Shown: piece by piece, positions 37,220 through 47,466 of the stretch
How positions within the stretch are numbered: the first letter of the stretch is position 1
Layout of the letters: each line of letters begins with the position of its first letter
Assembly: GCA_045110675.1 (NCBI GenBank)
Contig: JBGCGJ010000011.1
Span: forward strand, 96,369-160,368
From: JBALVT01 sp045110675
Lineage (GTDB): Bacteria; Pseudomonadota; Gammaproteobacteria; Pseudomonadales; Halieaceae
Length of the DNA: 64,000 bases
Reading direction: 5' to 3'
Notes under the pieces: model-generated
What the model was told of the DNA's origin: nothing
Databases searched by the model: none
What the model saw: the letters and a program-made list of their open reading frames with translations, nothing else
Position numbers and translations under genes: made by a program

Positions 37220-38089
37220 TCAGCGAGTCGCCGAAGTCAACATCCGCCGCTCCAGGTCACGAATTTGCTGACGATTGTGTTCCAGCGTTTGCTTAGTGAT
37301 GACACTTCGTGTTTCATCCAGCACATCACCGCTGAGATTCCGAGCCACCGCCTGCGCCGTCTCCAGCATATAGTCAAACGCTTGCATCATGTCATCCGGG
37401 CCGGGGAGGCTGAGAAAAAACACTAAGCCAGACGTGCTGAAATCCGACATGTTGTCGATATCAAAAACACCCGGTTGGACCATATTAGCGACACTGAACT
37501 GAATCGGCCCTCGGCCCGCTTCCTGCTCGTGCCGGTGGAAGAAATTCATCTCTCCGAAACGCAGGTCGCAGGCGAGAAGAATATGCAGAATATCTTCCCC
37601 CTTAAACCCGCTGGCTTCTCGAGAAACCACATTCACCATGAAGACTTCCGGGTCGATATCATGATGCTGTGCGGCAGATTCCTGAGCACGAGCAGTTTCA
37701 CCGTCCTCGGCGCCCATTTTATCCAACCAATCCAGATTTTCTGGTTCGTCGGATGAGCTCATTCCCGCTACCGATTCATTATCATCATCGGCACTACTAT
37801 CGATTGCTGAATCGATTGCTGAATGATTTTCCGCATTTTCTCTAGACTGCGCGGTGGCGCGTTCGATCTCCCTGCGACCGACTACTCGCGCTCCCCCATT
37901 AGGTAGTTCCTTGAGCCACAATAGAGACTCGTCCGCAGCAGAACTCGCAGCGGCGGCCTTCGTGTTCATCGACATGCGGATTTTGGCGCGGCGTTCCGTT
38001 CTAACCCGGCGATAGGCATCAAGTAGCACCGCAAGAATAAGCACTACGCCAACAATAACCATCCAGTCACCTACTGTTAAATCCATCAA
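37220..38089 (-). CDS. zipA: cell division protein ZipA
   Basis: 289 residues. One N-terminal transmembrane helix (about 9-26) with a very short outside tail, a basic stretch, an acidic low-complexity linker rich in Ser, Asp and Glu (about 75-145), and a C-terminal FtsZ-binding domain (about 150-289, including FMVNVVSREASGFKGEDIL). It anchors FtsZ to the membrane during early septum assembly. It stands between smc and ligA as in related genomes. A start one codon later is equally possible. Confidence 0.93.
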   Translation of the reverse strand: MMDLTVGDWMVIVGVVLILAVLLDAYRRVRTERRAKIRMSMNTKAAAASSAADESLLWLKELPNGGARVVGRREIERATAQSRENAENHSAIDSAIDSSADDDNESVAGMSSSDEPENLDWLDKMGAEDGETARAQESAAQHHDIDPEVFMVNVVSREASGFKGEDILHILLACDLRFGEMNFFHRHEQEAGRGPIQFSVANMVQPGVFDIDNMSDFSTSGLVFFLSLPGPDDMMQAFDYMLETAQAVARNLSGDVLDETRSVITKQTLEHNRQQIRDLERRMLTSATR

Positions 38090-38134
38090 AGCTGTATCGC
38101 ACTCACTAGTAATACCTGCATTATCGACGCAGCG

Positions 38135-41100
38135 CTAGACAGCTGCCAGTTCCGCTGCTTCCTCTACATCAACCGTCACCAGCCTGGACACTCCGGGCTC
38201 GTGCATTGTAACGCCCATCAACTGGTCGGCCAATTCCATAGAGATCTTATTGTGCGTGATGTAGATAAATTGCACCTGGTCTGACATCTCTTTGACCATT
38301 CTTGCGTAGCGACCAACGTTGGCATCATCGAGTGGCGCGTCGACCTCATCCAGCATACAGAACGGCGCTGGATTGAGCTGGAAAATTGAAAACACCAGGG
38401 CGATGGCAGTCAGCGCCTTTTCGCCACCTGAAAGCAAATGGATGGTGCTGTTTTTCTTTCCCGGAGGTCGAGCCATAATGGAGATACCGGTGTCGAGCAA
38501 GTCCTCTCCGGTCATTTCCAGGTAGGCACTACCGCCCCCGAACACCCGTGGAAACAAGTCCTGAAGACCACTATTAACTTGATCAAAGGTTTCGCGGAAG
38601 CGATCGCGCGTCTCCTTATCGATCTTGCGAATGGCCGCCTCAAGGGTTTGCAGGGCGGTTTCCAAATCTTCATTTTGGGCGTCAAGATAGTTTTTACGTT
38701 CTGACTGCAAACTGTATTCGTCGATTGCCGCCAGGTTGATTGGACCCAAACGAGCAATCCGATTGGCCACTTTTTCAAGCGCCCGCTGCCACTCACCTTC
38801 GTTGGCGCCCTCAGGCATTTCCGCGAGCACTTTCTCAATATCCTGGTCACTCTCTATCAGTAACTGGTGAACATTTTCGCGCTGGACCTGTAATCCTTGA
38901 TTGCCCAGACGCTGCTGTTCCAATTCGCTGCGCACCGTTTCTGCGCGTTGTTCTATCGCGGCCCGCTGTTGTTCGGCCTGGCGCAACTCGTGCTCTACCT
39001 CGGCTACCGCTTGACGGGACTCACTCAACTCCCCTTCTACTTTTAGTCGCTGTTCAAGCTGCTGTTCCAGCTCCAATTCCAGATCGCCAATAGGATCTTC
39101 ACTTTCGCTCATGGTGAGCTGCAAACTATCTCGGCGCTCTCGCAGCTGATCAACCTGACTCAGGGTTCGAGCAATGGAATCCTCCATCGAGGAAAGCTGA
39201 GTTTGCAGGGACTGATGACGCATAGCCGATTGGTGGGCGAGGTCTTTGTCATGGCGGGCAGATTGTCGCGCCCTATCCAGAATGCCTCTTGTTTCGTCAC
39301 GTTCTGATAACAATTGTTCGCGGCGCTGAGAATCAGTCTCCATTGTCTCGATGGCCGCAGAAAGCAATTGCCTGGCTTCCGCCATACCCGTTTGCTCCGC
39401 GGCGAATTGCTCCCGCGATTCATCGATCTCGGCATTGATGCGCTCTCGCCGGGCGGTAATCTGTTCGATCTTCGCCTGCTGCGCCGACAGCGTGGAAGAT
39501 GCCTCTGAATGCTGGCGCGTAACAGCCTGTAACTCGCGCTGATTCTGTTGCCGCTGTTCTTCGAGGCGTTTTAGACTATCGCGAGACTCAAGTAATTCAG
39601 ATTCCAGACGCTCGGAATCTGCCTCGAGTATTTCCAAGCGTTCAGCCAATTGCTCAAGCTCCTGCTTGCGCTCTATAACACTGCCCTGATCATCCGAAGC
39701 TCGAGTAACCCTCAGCCAATTCGGCCCCAGCCATATCCCATCGGGAGTAATCATTGATTCATGCGGCGCCAGAGAGGATCGACGCTGCATCGCCTGAGTC
39801 ATATCCTGTGCGCAGTGCACGCCGGCGAGCAAAGCTCCAAGATGATTGCCGGCTCGCACTCGGCTAGACAGTAGTTCCGACGTGGATTGATCGGAACGGG
39901 CCGCCCCATCGAGAAGCAGTAACTGCCCCTGCTCCAGCTGGCCTAACAGGTTACCCAGAGGTCCAATATCATCGACACAAATCGCTTGCAGATAGTCCCC
40001 CAGCACAGTCTCGACCGCGAGTTGCCAGCCCTCATCAACTTCCAGCTGTTCAAGCAGGCGAGGCTTATCGGCCAGGGAGCGAGATTCAAGCCAATCCTGC
40101 ACTTGCCCATTGTCTGAATCCAGAGCAGCTTGTTGCAGTGCTTCAAGCGATGCCTGACGCCCCCGCAGTTGCTGTAAGGAGGAGCGAACTTCGTTTAGTT
40201 CCCCGGACAACCGTTCGCCTGTGTCGCGGGTCGAGGCGATTTGTTCCTGCAGCTGTTCGCTTAAACTCTCGTGCTCGCCCAGGGTCAGCTCAAGTTCAGC
40301 TAGCTGCTCGCCCAATTCCTCAATCTCGACATCAGCCGAGCCTGTGGCGAGCGACAACTTTTCCTCTTCAAGTTGTGTAATACGTTTCTGAACACGGGCT
40401 AAAGCCTGCTCCAGGTGTTGTAATCGTGACTGCTGAACTTCCGCTTGCTGGCGAGGCTCAGCTGCGTGCTGGTTAAATTCATCCCATTGGGTCTGCCAGG
40501 CATGCATCGCCTCTTCCGCTTCAACCAGCGCTTCTGATGACGACTGCTCAACTTCCTGTAACAACTCAAGATCGGGTGCAAGAGCGGCCAGTTCAAGGCC
40601 CCAGGTCGCCAGTTTTTGTTGATCTTCACCGAGTAGCTTCTCAGATTCGGTAAAACTCATTGTGGTTTGCTCTAGATCTTCGCGAAGTTGCCTGCTTCGC
40701 TCCTGCTGATGCTTGATGGATTGCTCAGTTCGCGAGACTTCCGCACCCAGTGAATAATAAACACCTTGTACCTTGTTGAAGCTATCGGTGCGGTCGGTGT
40801 GATTTACCCGATGTTGCTCTATGGCGGTATCGACCTGCTGGTGCTCAGCGTGCACGGATTCGAGCTTCACTTCGAGCTCGGCAATATTCTGAGTACAGGT
40901 TTTGATCTTGGCGTCGAGGTCTTGCCACTGAAGGGCCTGTAGTTGAGCCTTTAGGGTTCTCTCTTCCTCTTTGAAGTTGCTGTACTTCTCCGCAGATTCC
41001 GCCTGACGCTGAAGGTGTTGCAGCTGGCGCTCCAGTTCGTCGCGTAAATCGGTGAGGCGCTCTAAATTTTCCAGTGTGCGGCGCATCCTGCTTTCAGTTT

Positions 41101-41635
41101 CTTTACGACGCTCTTTATACTTGGAAATACCCGCGGCTTCTTCAATAAATACCCGCAGTTCTTCCGGCTTGGATTCGATCAACCGGGAGATCATGCCCTG
41201 CTCAATGATCGCGTAGCTACGCGGGCCCAGACCTGTGCCCAGGAAGATATCAGTGATATCCCGTCGCCGACAGCGCGTTCCGTTTAAATAGTACTCAGAT
41301 TGGGCTTCTCGCGTAACGACTCGCCGGATGGATATCTCGGCGTAACTGGCGTATTCACCGCCTACCCGACCACTGGTATTGTCGAAGATCAATTCGATGG
41401 AAGCCTGGCCGACGGGCTGTCGGTTTACTGAACCATTGAAAATGACATCGGTCATGGATTCGCCGCGAAGGTTTTTCGCGGAGCTTTCTCCCATTACCCA
41501 CCGAACGGCATCAATAACATTGGACTTCCCACAGCCGTTGGGGCCGACGACAGCGCACATATTGCTGGGGAAATTTACCGTGGTGGGGTCCACGAAAGAC
41601 TTGAACCCGGCTAGTTTTATAGACTTGAGTCGCAT
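38135..41635 (-). CDS. smc: chromosome segregation protein SMC
   Basis: 1166 residues. N-terminal Walker A GPNGCGKSNVIDAVRW (31-46), two long coiled coils (about 170-490 and 660-1000) around a hinge domain (about 500-650), and a C-terminal head with signature HLLSGGEKALTAIAL and Walker B MLDEVDAPLDDANVG. It condenses and segregates the chromosome as an ATP-driven dimer. Gene order smc-zipA-ligA matches pseudomonads. A 144-base gap separates it from ccmI upstream. Confidence 0.97.
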   Translation of the reverse strand: MRLKSIKLAGFKSFVDPTTVNFPSNMCAVVGPNGCGKSNVIDAVRWVMGESSAKNLRGESMTDVIFNGSVNRQPVGQASIELIFDNTSGRVGGEYASYAEISIRRVVTREAQSEYYLNGTRCRRRDITDIFLGTGLGPRSYAIIEQGMISRLIESKPEELRVFIEEAAGISKYKERRKETESRMRRTLENLERLTDLRDELERQLQHLQRQAESAEKYSNFKEEERTLKAQLQALQWQDLDAKIKTCTQNIAELEVKLESVHAEHQQVDTAIEQHRVNHTDRTDSFNKVQGVYYSLGAEVSRTEQSIKHQQERSRQLREDLEQTTMSFTESEKLLGEDQQKLATWGLELAALAPDLELLQEVEQSSSEALVEAEEAMHAWQTQWDEFNQHAAEPRQQAEVQQSRLQHLEQALARVQKRITQLEEEKLSLATGSADVEIEELGEQLAELELTLGEHESLSEQLQEQIASTRDTGERLSGELNEVRSSLQQLRGRQASLEALQQAALDSDNGQVQDWLESRSLADKPRLLEQLEVDEGWQLAVETVLGDYLQAICVDDIGPLGNLLGQLEQGQLLLLDGAARSDQSTSELLSSRVRAGNHLGALLAGVHCAQDMTQAMQRRSSLAPHESMITPDGIWLGPNWLRVTRASDDQGSVIERKQELEQLAERLEILEADSERLESELLESRDSLKRLEEQRQQNQRELQAVTRQHSEASSTLSAQQAKIEQITARRERINAEIDESREQFAAEQTGMAEARQLLSAAIETMETDSQRREQLLSERDETRGILDRARQSARHDKDLAHQSAMRHQSLQTQLSSMEDSIARTLSQVDQLRERRDSLQLTMSESEDPIGDLELELEQQLEQRLKVEGELSESRQAVAEVEHELRQAEQQRAAIEQRAETVRSELEQQRLGNQGLQVQRENVHQLLIESDQDIEKVLAEMPEGANEGEWQRALEKVANRIARLGPINLAAIDEYSLQSERKNYLDAQNEDLETALQTLEAAIRKIDKETRDRFRETFDQVNSGLQDLFPRVFGGGSAYLEMTGEDLLDTGISIMARPPGKKNSTIHLLSGGEKALTAIALVFSIFQLNPAPFCMLDEVDAPLDDANVGRYARMVKEMSDQVQFIYITHNKISMELADQLMGVTMHEPGVSRLVTVDVEEAAELAAV

Positions 41636-41779
41636 ATAACTTTAAGTATTCGCTGTATCTTGCTGTTTTTTAATGTTTTTGTTCATTTTCTGCCGTCGGG
41701 AGGACAGAATTTGAACACAAGATGTAGTGTATAGGCTTTAATTCAGCAACACTATGCCTGAACGCGTAAAAGCTGAAAT

Positions 41780-42979
41780 TTAACTCTCACGGGCAGCTAA
41801 TTTGACCTCTACAGGGTGGGTATCCAGTGTCGGCTGCAATGGTCCGGCAGAACCCAGCCAAGTGGCAGACTCCTCTCCAGGCCGACCCTCGGGCGAAACT
41901 TGTACCACAACCGCAATTGAATCCAGCGAAGAGAGTTTCTGACCCGCCATCGATTTGCTGTCATCGAGGCGCACATCCATCGGCAACTGCGATGCCAGCA
42001 GGCGAACCACCGCTACCGGCATGCGGCTTGTCGCATCCGCCGCCCGCGCCAGCACGAACACAGTATCTTGCGGATTTACCTGCGCACCATCCGGGAAGCT
42101 CACATTAACAGTCACACCCAGTGTCTTCACATCGTCTACCAGGTCTGAACCCGCTACTGAGGAGCCACTTTTAGCGAGTTTTTCCCTAGCCTGCGCAATC
42201 ACACCTTCTATCATCTGGGCATTTGCCGACCCGGGTGCTTCCGTGGCGACCAATCGCTGCCAATAGGCAATGGCGGCGCGATATTGTTGCTGCTCAAAAA
42301 GCACCATGCCAAGTAAGCCCAGGGCCGTGCGCTGGCCGGGGTCAATTGCCAGGGCCTGCTCGGCCAACAATTGCGCTCGCGGAGTCAGGTTCCTCCCCTG
42401 GGCCAGGTATTCAGCCTGTGCAGCGTAAGCCAGTGCCTGAGAATCGTTCGGGGAATCTTCCGCAAGCTCACCGTATACCTGAGCCGCACGTTTGTAATCT
42501 TGTTGATCCATGTAAAAGCGACCGAGCAAAGCTACGTAGTGTAAATTGTCGGGTCTCTGCGCTGATCTTGTTTCAATCGCTTCAAACAACGCCTGCAACT
42601 CCTCCGGCGCTGTACTTTCGGAGATGCCGTGAATTTGTCGCTTGATCAACACATCCGGCGCCGCCCCCAGGTAGTAATAAAGGGAGACTGTTACCGTGGC
42701 AATTAGCGGCAGTAATACCCAGCGGGGAAATCGGTCTGACTCTGGCAAGGTGAGAGCAGCTGCCTGTTCAGAACCATCGTCTTCCAACAATCGCAGTGCC
42801 ATATCAGCTTCGAGACTCTCCAGCTCGTCCCCATGCAACTCGCTCTGGCGAAGACGGTACCAATCGAGATTGGCCCCGGCGTTGTCACCCGAAGTGCGAC
42901 CGCGACCGCTTCGTGGAAGGAGGTAAAATAGACCGCTAAGAACAATTAAACCCGCGCAAGCCAGAAAGAAAAGTGTCAC
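41780..42979 (-). CDS. ccmI: cytochrome c biogenesis protein CcmI
   Basis: 399 residues. Two transmembrane helices (about 1-18 and 88-108) flank a cytoplasmic loop, then a periplasmic TPR domain (about 120-260, with repeats such as DNLHYVALLGRFYMDQQDYKRAAQ in register) and a C-terminal domain. It chaperones apocytochrome c toward CcmFH. Last gene of the ccm cluster, overlapping ccmH by 4 bases. Confidence 0.92.
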   Translation of the reverse strand: MTLFFLACAGLIVLSGLFYLLPRSGRGRTSGDNAGANLDWYRLRQSELHGDELESLEADMALRLLEDDGSEQAAALTLPESDRFPRWVLLPLIATVTVSLYYYLGAAPDVLIKRQIHGISESTAPEELQALFEAIETRSAQRPDNLHYVALLGRFYMDQQDYKRAAQVYGELAEDSPNDSQALAYAAQAEYLAQGRNLTPRAQLLAEQALAIDPGQRTALGLLGMVLFEQQQYRAAIAYWQRLVATEAPGSANAQMIEGVIAQAREKLAKSGSSVAGSDLVDDVKTLGVTVNVSFPDGAQVNPQDTVFVLARAADATSRMPVAVVRLLASQLPMDVRLDDSKSMAGQKLSSLDSIAVVVQVSPEGRPGEESATWLGSAGPLQPTLDTHPVEVKLAARES

Positions 42980-43476
42980 GTGGGATCCTCTTTGTCGTCC
43001 AACAAACCCTGTAACCTCTCTCGCTCCTCTTTGGATAAGGGATCCGAGGATGAGGTCAAGTCAGAGCGTCTACGGAACGAAATGAAGACAATACCCGCAG
43101 CGCAGACAAAGAGAATTAACGGCGCGAGCCACAGCATCATAGTAGGACCCGTAAAACGAGGTCGATACAGTACAAACTCTCCATAACGAGCGACCATAAA
43201 GTCCTGAATTTCACTGTCAGTGGCGCCGGCTTCAAGTTGTTGGTGCAGTAGTCGGCGCAAATCTTTGGCAATCGGCGCATCGGAATCGGCAATATTCTGG
43301 TTTTGGCATTTAGGGCAACGCAACTCAAAGCTGAGTTGCTGGTATCGCTCCTCGAGCTGGGGTGAACTAAAGTCGTAAGTTTCAATTACCGCGTGAGCCA
43401 TGGGTGCAAACAGCAGCAATACGATCGTGAGAGTGCGGGCAAAAGTGCACACAAAAGTGCGGCGGATCCTGTTCAT
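42976..43476 (-). CDS. ccmH: cytochrome c maturation protein CcmH
   Basis: 166 residues. Signal peptide (about 1-30), then the redox motif LRCPKCQNQNIADSDAPIA in a small three-helix periplasmic domain, and a C-terminal transmembrane helix (about 105-128) with a short acidic tail. It reduces the CXXCH cysteines of apocytochrome c before heme ligation. It overlaps ccmG and ccmI by 4 bases each. Confidence 0.95.
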   Translation of the reverse strand: MNRIRRTFVCTFARTLTIVLLLFAPMAHAVIETYDFSSPQLEERYQQLSFELRCPKCQNQNIADSDAPIAKDLRRLLHQQLEAGATDSEIQDFMVARYGEFVLYRPRFTGPTMMLWLAPLILFVCAAGIVFISFRRRSDLTSSSDPLSKEERERLQGLLDDKEDPT

Positions 43477-44021
43477 GGCTGCACCAGCGAGCTCTTGCCA
43501 CCGAACTCAATATAGAGCGGTTGCAGAATTTCTGTCCACACACGGTCGTCGACTACACCTACATGGCGATAGCGAATAACCCCTTCGCTATCGACCAGAT
43601 AAGTTTCCGGTGCGCCAAAAACGCCGAGGTCCAGGCCCAGAGTACCCTCGCGATCAGCGACACTGGCACGGTACGGATCACCAAATTCCTCAAGCCATTC
43701 TAAAGCCGCCCCATCTTCGTCTTTGTAATTTACACCGAAGATCGGTACGCCGTTATCGGCAAGTTTCTGAAGGTAGGGGTGCTCAACACGACAGGAAAAA
43801 CACCAGGTGGCCCAGACATTCAAAAAGGCAACCTCACCGACAATATCCTGTTCGGTCATCATCTCGCGCTTTCCCAGAGCGGGAAGAGAAAAACGCGGCA
43901 GCTCATGATCGATAAGCGCCGACGGCATCGCTTTGGGATCCAAAGAAAGCCCGCGAAACAAAAACAGGGCCAATAACACGAACAGGCCCAGCGGTATGAA
44001 GAGTTTTGCCCTAGCTCCCAT
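43473..44021 (-). CDS. ccmG: thiol:disulfide interchange protein CcmG/DsbE
   Basis: 182 residues from ATG 44021, which has GGAG nine bases upstream and gives an immediate signal anchor (GARAKLFIPLGLFVLLALFLF, residues 2 on). The frame is open 29 codons further but that part lies inside ccmF. The thioredoxin fold carries the catalytic WCFSC in NVWATWCFSCRVEHP, and FGAPETYLVD supplies the cis-proline loop. It is membrane-anchored and keeps apocytochrome cysteines reduced. It overlaps ccmF by 11 bases and ccmH by 4. Confidence 0.94.
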   Translation of the reverse strand: MGARAKLFIPLGLFVLLALFLFRGLSLDPKAMPSALIDHELPRFSLPALGKREMMTEQDIVGEVAFLNVWATWCFSCRVEHPYLQKLADNGVPIFGVNYKDEDGAALEWLEEFGDPYRASVADREGTLGLDLGVFGAPETYLVDSEGVIRYRHVGVVDDRVWTEILQPLYIEFGGKSSLVQP

Positions 44022-45996
44022 GGGCGAGTTCTCCCACTGCCGCTTTACTTCCCGCAACAGCCTTTCGCGTCCGATAGCGTTTGTCGAACACCGTGGCGAA
44101 ACTACCAAAGCCTATTAACAGAGCGCCCAACCATATCCAGCGAATAAAGGGTTTGTAGTGAAGTCGTATGGCCCAGGCACCCGAACTACCAACCGGCTCT
44201 CCCATCGCTATAAACAGATCACGAAATATGCCATCGTCAATGGCGGCTTCTGTCATGATCGAGCCAGTGGCGGTATATCGCCTTTTTTGCGGCCCTAAAG
44301 TGGCAATCAATTTACCCTCTTCGAACACCTCAAACCGAGCTTCATCGGCGACAAAGTTTGGCCCTTTGACAGGCACAATTTCAATGAGATGAAATTCATA
44401 GCCGGCAACAACTTCGCGATCTCCAGGGCTCATTTTCAAATCACGTTCGACATTGAATTGACTGACAACCACCACGCCGACCACTGTCATAGCAAAACCC
44501 ATGTGTGCTATTAACATGCCCCAGTAACTAGGCGTCAGTCGACCAATGCCTCGCTTAAAAGATGAAGCGTTTTTCACGCGGTTAATGAAGTCTCGAAGCA
44601 TGCCAAAGGCCAGCCAGCTGGCGAGCACGACCGCAAGCGCGACCCAAATATTGTACGGTCCGGAATGGAGAAAAGGCAGTATAAAACCGACGCCTATCGC
44701 CGCAGCCAAGGGTAGTAACAATTCGGCTTTCCAGCGCTGGGAATCGTCTTTCTTCCAACGTGAGATCGGCCCTATTCCCATCAGCGGTATCAGCACTGCC
44801 ATAAGCGGAATGAAAACGGAATTGAAGTACGGCGGCCCCACGGAGTATTTACCCTGGCCTAGAGCATCCATTAACAGTGGAAACAGAGTTCCGAATAACA
44901 CCGTCAGCGTCGCGACCAGAAACACAATATTGTTAAACACCAACAGGGTCTCGCGGGACAACCAGCCAAACGTTACTCTAGAGCGAACGGTAGGTGCGCG
45001 GACGGCATAAAGTGTCAGAGAACCACCCACCACGATTAACAAAAACACCAGAATGAACAGACCCCGCTCAGGGTCGGTGGCAAAGGCATGCACTGAGGTG
45101 AGCACTCCGGACCGGACCAGGAAGGTTCCGAGCAAGCTCAATGAAAATGCGAATATGGCAAGCAACACTGTCCAACTTTTAAACAGGCCACGTTTTTCGG
45201 TTGCTGCCAAAGAGTGAACCAGCGCAGTTCCCGCGAGCCAGGGCATGAAGGAGGCATTCTCCACCGGATCCCAGAACCACCAACCGCCCCAACCGAGTTC
45301 GTAATAGGCCCACCAGCTACCCAACATAATCCCGATGGTAAGAAAGCCCCATGCGACATTCGTCCAGGGTCTGGACCAGCGTGCCCAGGCGGCATCTAAC
45401 CTGCCAGACATTAAAGCTGCAATTGCAAAGGCAAAGGCCACCGAAAATCCGACATACCCCATGTACAACAAAGGCGGGTGGATGATCAATCCGAAATCCT
45501 GCAACAGGGGATTCAAATCCTGACCATCAACAGGAGTGCCCGGCAAAAGCCGTTCGAAAGGGTTTGAGGTAAACAGCGAAAACGCAATAAAACCGACGGA
45601 GATAAAACCCATGATCGAAAGGACTCGAGCGCGCACCGGAACCGGTAGCGAAGGACTAAACAGGGCAACTGCTGCAGTCCAAAAGCTCAGAATGAGCACC
45701 CATAACAAGAGTGATCCCTCGTGATTGCCCCATACGGCCGAGAACTTATATCTGTCCGGCAGCAATGAATTGCTATTGCTGGCCACCACTTTGACTGAGA
45801 AATCATCTTGCATGAAGGCGGTCGTCAGGCACACAAAACTAATACCCACAAATACCAGCAAGCCGATCGACAACCCCGGGGCCAAATCCATCGCCGCAAA
45901 ATTGCGCCTCCAGGCTCCCCACAAGGGCACCGCGAAAAGAATAATCGACAGACTAAACGCTATGATAAGAGAGAAATGACCGAACTCAGGGATCAT
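44011..45996 (-). CDS. ccmF: cytochrome c heme lyase CcmF
   Basis: 661 residues with about 15 transmembrane helices. The periplasmic heme-handling WWD domain reads WGGWWFWDPVENASFMPW; conserved histidines in IIHPPLLYMGY and GTALVHSLAATEKR fit heme axial ligands. It accepts heme from holo-CcmE and attaches it to apocytochrome with CcmH and CcmI. It overlaps ccmE by 4 bases and ccmG by 11. Confidence 0.97.
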   Translation of the reverse strand: MIPEFGHFSLIIAFSLSIILFAVPLWGAWRRNFAAMDLAPGLSIGLLVFVGISFVCLTTAFMQDDFSVKVVASNSNSLLPDRYKFSAVWGNHEGSLLLWVLILSFWTAAVALFSPSLPVPVRARVLSIMGFISVGFIAFSLFTSNPFERLLPGTPVDGQDLNPLLQDFGLIIHPPLLYMGYVGFSVAFAFAIAALMSGRLDAAWARWSRPWTNVAWGFLTIGIMLGSWWAYYELGWGGWWFWDPVENASFMPWLAGTALVHSLAATEKRGLFKSWTVLLAIFAFSLSLLGTFLVRSGVLTSVHAFATDPERGLFILVFLLIVVGGSLTLYAVRAPTVRSRVTFGWLSRETLLVFNNIVFLVATLTVLFGTLFPLLMDALGQGKYSVGPPYFNSVFIPLMAVLIPLMGIGPISRWKKDDSQRWKAELLLPLAAAIGVGFILPFLHSGPYNIWVALAVVLASWLAFGMLRDFINRVKNASSFKRGIGRLTPSYWGMLIAHMGFAMTVVGVVVVSQFNVERDLKMSPGDREVVAGYEFHLIEIVPVKGPNFVADEARFEVFEEGKLIATLGPQKRRYTATGSIMTEAAIDDGIFRDLFIAMGEPVGSSGAWAIRLHYKPFIRWIWLGALLIGFGSFATVFDKRYRTRKAVAGSKAAVGELAHGS

Positions 45997-46442
45997 TCGT
46001 AACCACCCGATTTCATCACCGTCGCTTTTTCAAGGGCATCGGCCACTTCGGGAGGCATATAGTTTTCATCGTGTTTCGCCAACACCTCAGTGGCCTGAAC
46101 AACACCGCGCTCGTCGAGTTTACCGGCGACGACGGCGCCTTGCCCCTCATCGAACAGATCGGGAAGAATACCCTCGTAAACCACTGGTACAGTTGCCTGA
46201 TAATCCGTGAGTTCAAACTCGATTTGCAGGCTGGTCTCGCTGCGCTTAATACTGCCTTCGACTACCATGCCGCCCACTCGCAGCGACTTACCCACAGGGG
46301 CATTGCCCGCAGCAACCTCAGCGGGAGGATAAAACAGATTAATGTTTCCGCTAAGCGCATAGGCCATCAGCCCGATCGCTGCGCTGGAAAACACCACTAA
46401 AAAAATGACCAAATACAAACGTTGTTTGCGAACGGGATGCAC
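45993..46442 (-). CDS. ccmE: heme chaperone CcmE
   Basis: 149 residues. One N-terminal transmembrane helix (about 9-30) and a periplasmic OB-fold domain with the covalent heme-binding His124 in LAKHDENYMPPE. It takes heme from CcmC and delivers it to CcmF. It shares one base with ccmD and overlaps ccmF by 4. Confidence 0.97.
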   Translation of the reverse strand: MHPVRKQRLYLVIFLVVFSSAAIGLMAYALSGNINLFYPPAEVAAGNAPVGKSLRVGGMVVEGSIKRSETSLQIEFELTDYQATVPVVYEGILPDLFDEGQGAVVAGKLDERGVVQATEVLAKHDENYMPPEVADALEKATVMKSGGYE

Positions 46443-46648
46443 TACTGTTTCCTCACTGCAGGATCTACCTGACTTTCTTGACGCTTCAACTCACCGAGAA
46501 TACGCGCAATAACTTTACGCTCTTTGATCCTCGGCAATATCAACAGCAAAACTATCGCCACGATAACAATGATATAGGCCGACCATACATAACCACCATG
46601 TCCGTCCATCGTCATCGCCGCCGCGAAATTGTCGAAGTAAGGAGTCAA
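46442..46648 (-). CDS. ccmD: heme exporter protein CcmD
   Basis: 68 residues with one transmembrane helix (about 22-40) followed by a basic cytoplasmic tail, the usual small CcmD. It stabilises the CcmABC-CcmE complex and helps release holo-CcmE. It is packed between ccmC (4-base overlap) and ccmE. Confidence 0.93.
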   Translation of the reverse strand: MTPYFDNFAAAMTMDGHGGYVWSAYIIVIVAIVLLLILPRIKERKVIARILGELKRQESQVDPAVRKQ

Positions 46649-47388
46649 TGTTCCGCACCGCTGGCTAGTCGTTTAACCCAGGAGGCGCGAGCCTCTCTTT
46701 GCAGTATCTCTACCCTCATATTCATCAACAGTGCACAAACGAACAGTGCATAAAAAGCGGCGATCATTAACAACAGGGGATACAACATACTGGGGTCGAT
46801 GGATGACTCACCGGTAAATTTAATGGAGGCAGGCTGGTGCAGGCTATACCACCAATCCACAGACTTATAAATAATAGGGATATTAACGGTGCCAACCAGG
46901 GCGAGAATCGCGCACGCTCGCCCCGCCGCCACCTTGTTGTCGTAGGCCTCGTACAAGGCGATCACTCCGACGTAGAGAAAAAATAAAATCAGCATGGAAG
47001 TCACCCTGGCATCCCAGACCCACCAAGTACCCCAAGTGGGCTTACCCCAGATTGATCCTGTCACCAGTGCTATAAAGGTCAACACTGCGCCGATGGGAGC
47101 ACAGGCTTTCATAGCGGCATCCGCCATCTTCATTTTCCATATGAGACTCACGGCACCCGCAATAGCCATTACGTAATAAGCCGCTAACGCCACCACCGCT
47201 GCCGGGACGTGGATGTAAATAATGCGATAGCTATTGCCCTGACGAAAGTCCGGGGCAGTAAACAGCAGCCCCCAGGTCATGCCAGCGATCAGGGCGACCA
47301 CCGCAGCGGGCAGCAACCAGCGCAGTATCGATCCAGAGAGCGTGTACAACCAAGGGGGAGAACCGAACTTATGAAAGAGTGACCACAT
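46645..47388 (-). CDS. ccmC: heme export/handling protein CcmC
   Basis: 247 residues, six transmembrane helices. The WWD motif WGTWWVWDARVTS lies between helices, and conserved histidines occur in IIYIHVPAAV and in SLHQPASIK. It loads heme onto CcmE. It is preceded by a 78-base gap after ccmB, the only sizeable break inside the ccm cluster. Confidence 0.96.
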   Translation of the reverse strand: MWSLFHKFGSPPWLYTLSGSILRWLLPAAVVALIAGMTWGLLFTAPDFRQGNSYRIIYIHVPAAVVALAAYYVMAIAGAVSLIWKMKMADAAMKACAPIGAVLTFIALVTGSIWGKPTWGTWWVWDARVTSMLILFFLYVGVIALYEAYDNKVAAGRACAILALVGTVNIPIIYKSVDWWYSLHQPASIKFTGESSIDPSMLYPLLLMIAAFYALFVCALLMNMRVEILQREARASWVKRLASGAEH

Positions 47389-47466
47389 AGACGCTTCAAT
47401 TATACAGTGGAGGTGTTGAGTAACAACTGAATATGCGGTGTAGTCACACTAAGATGCTGTTCAAAA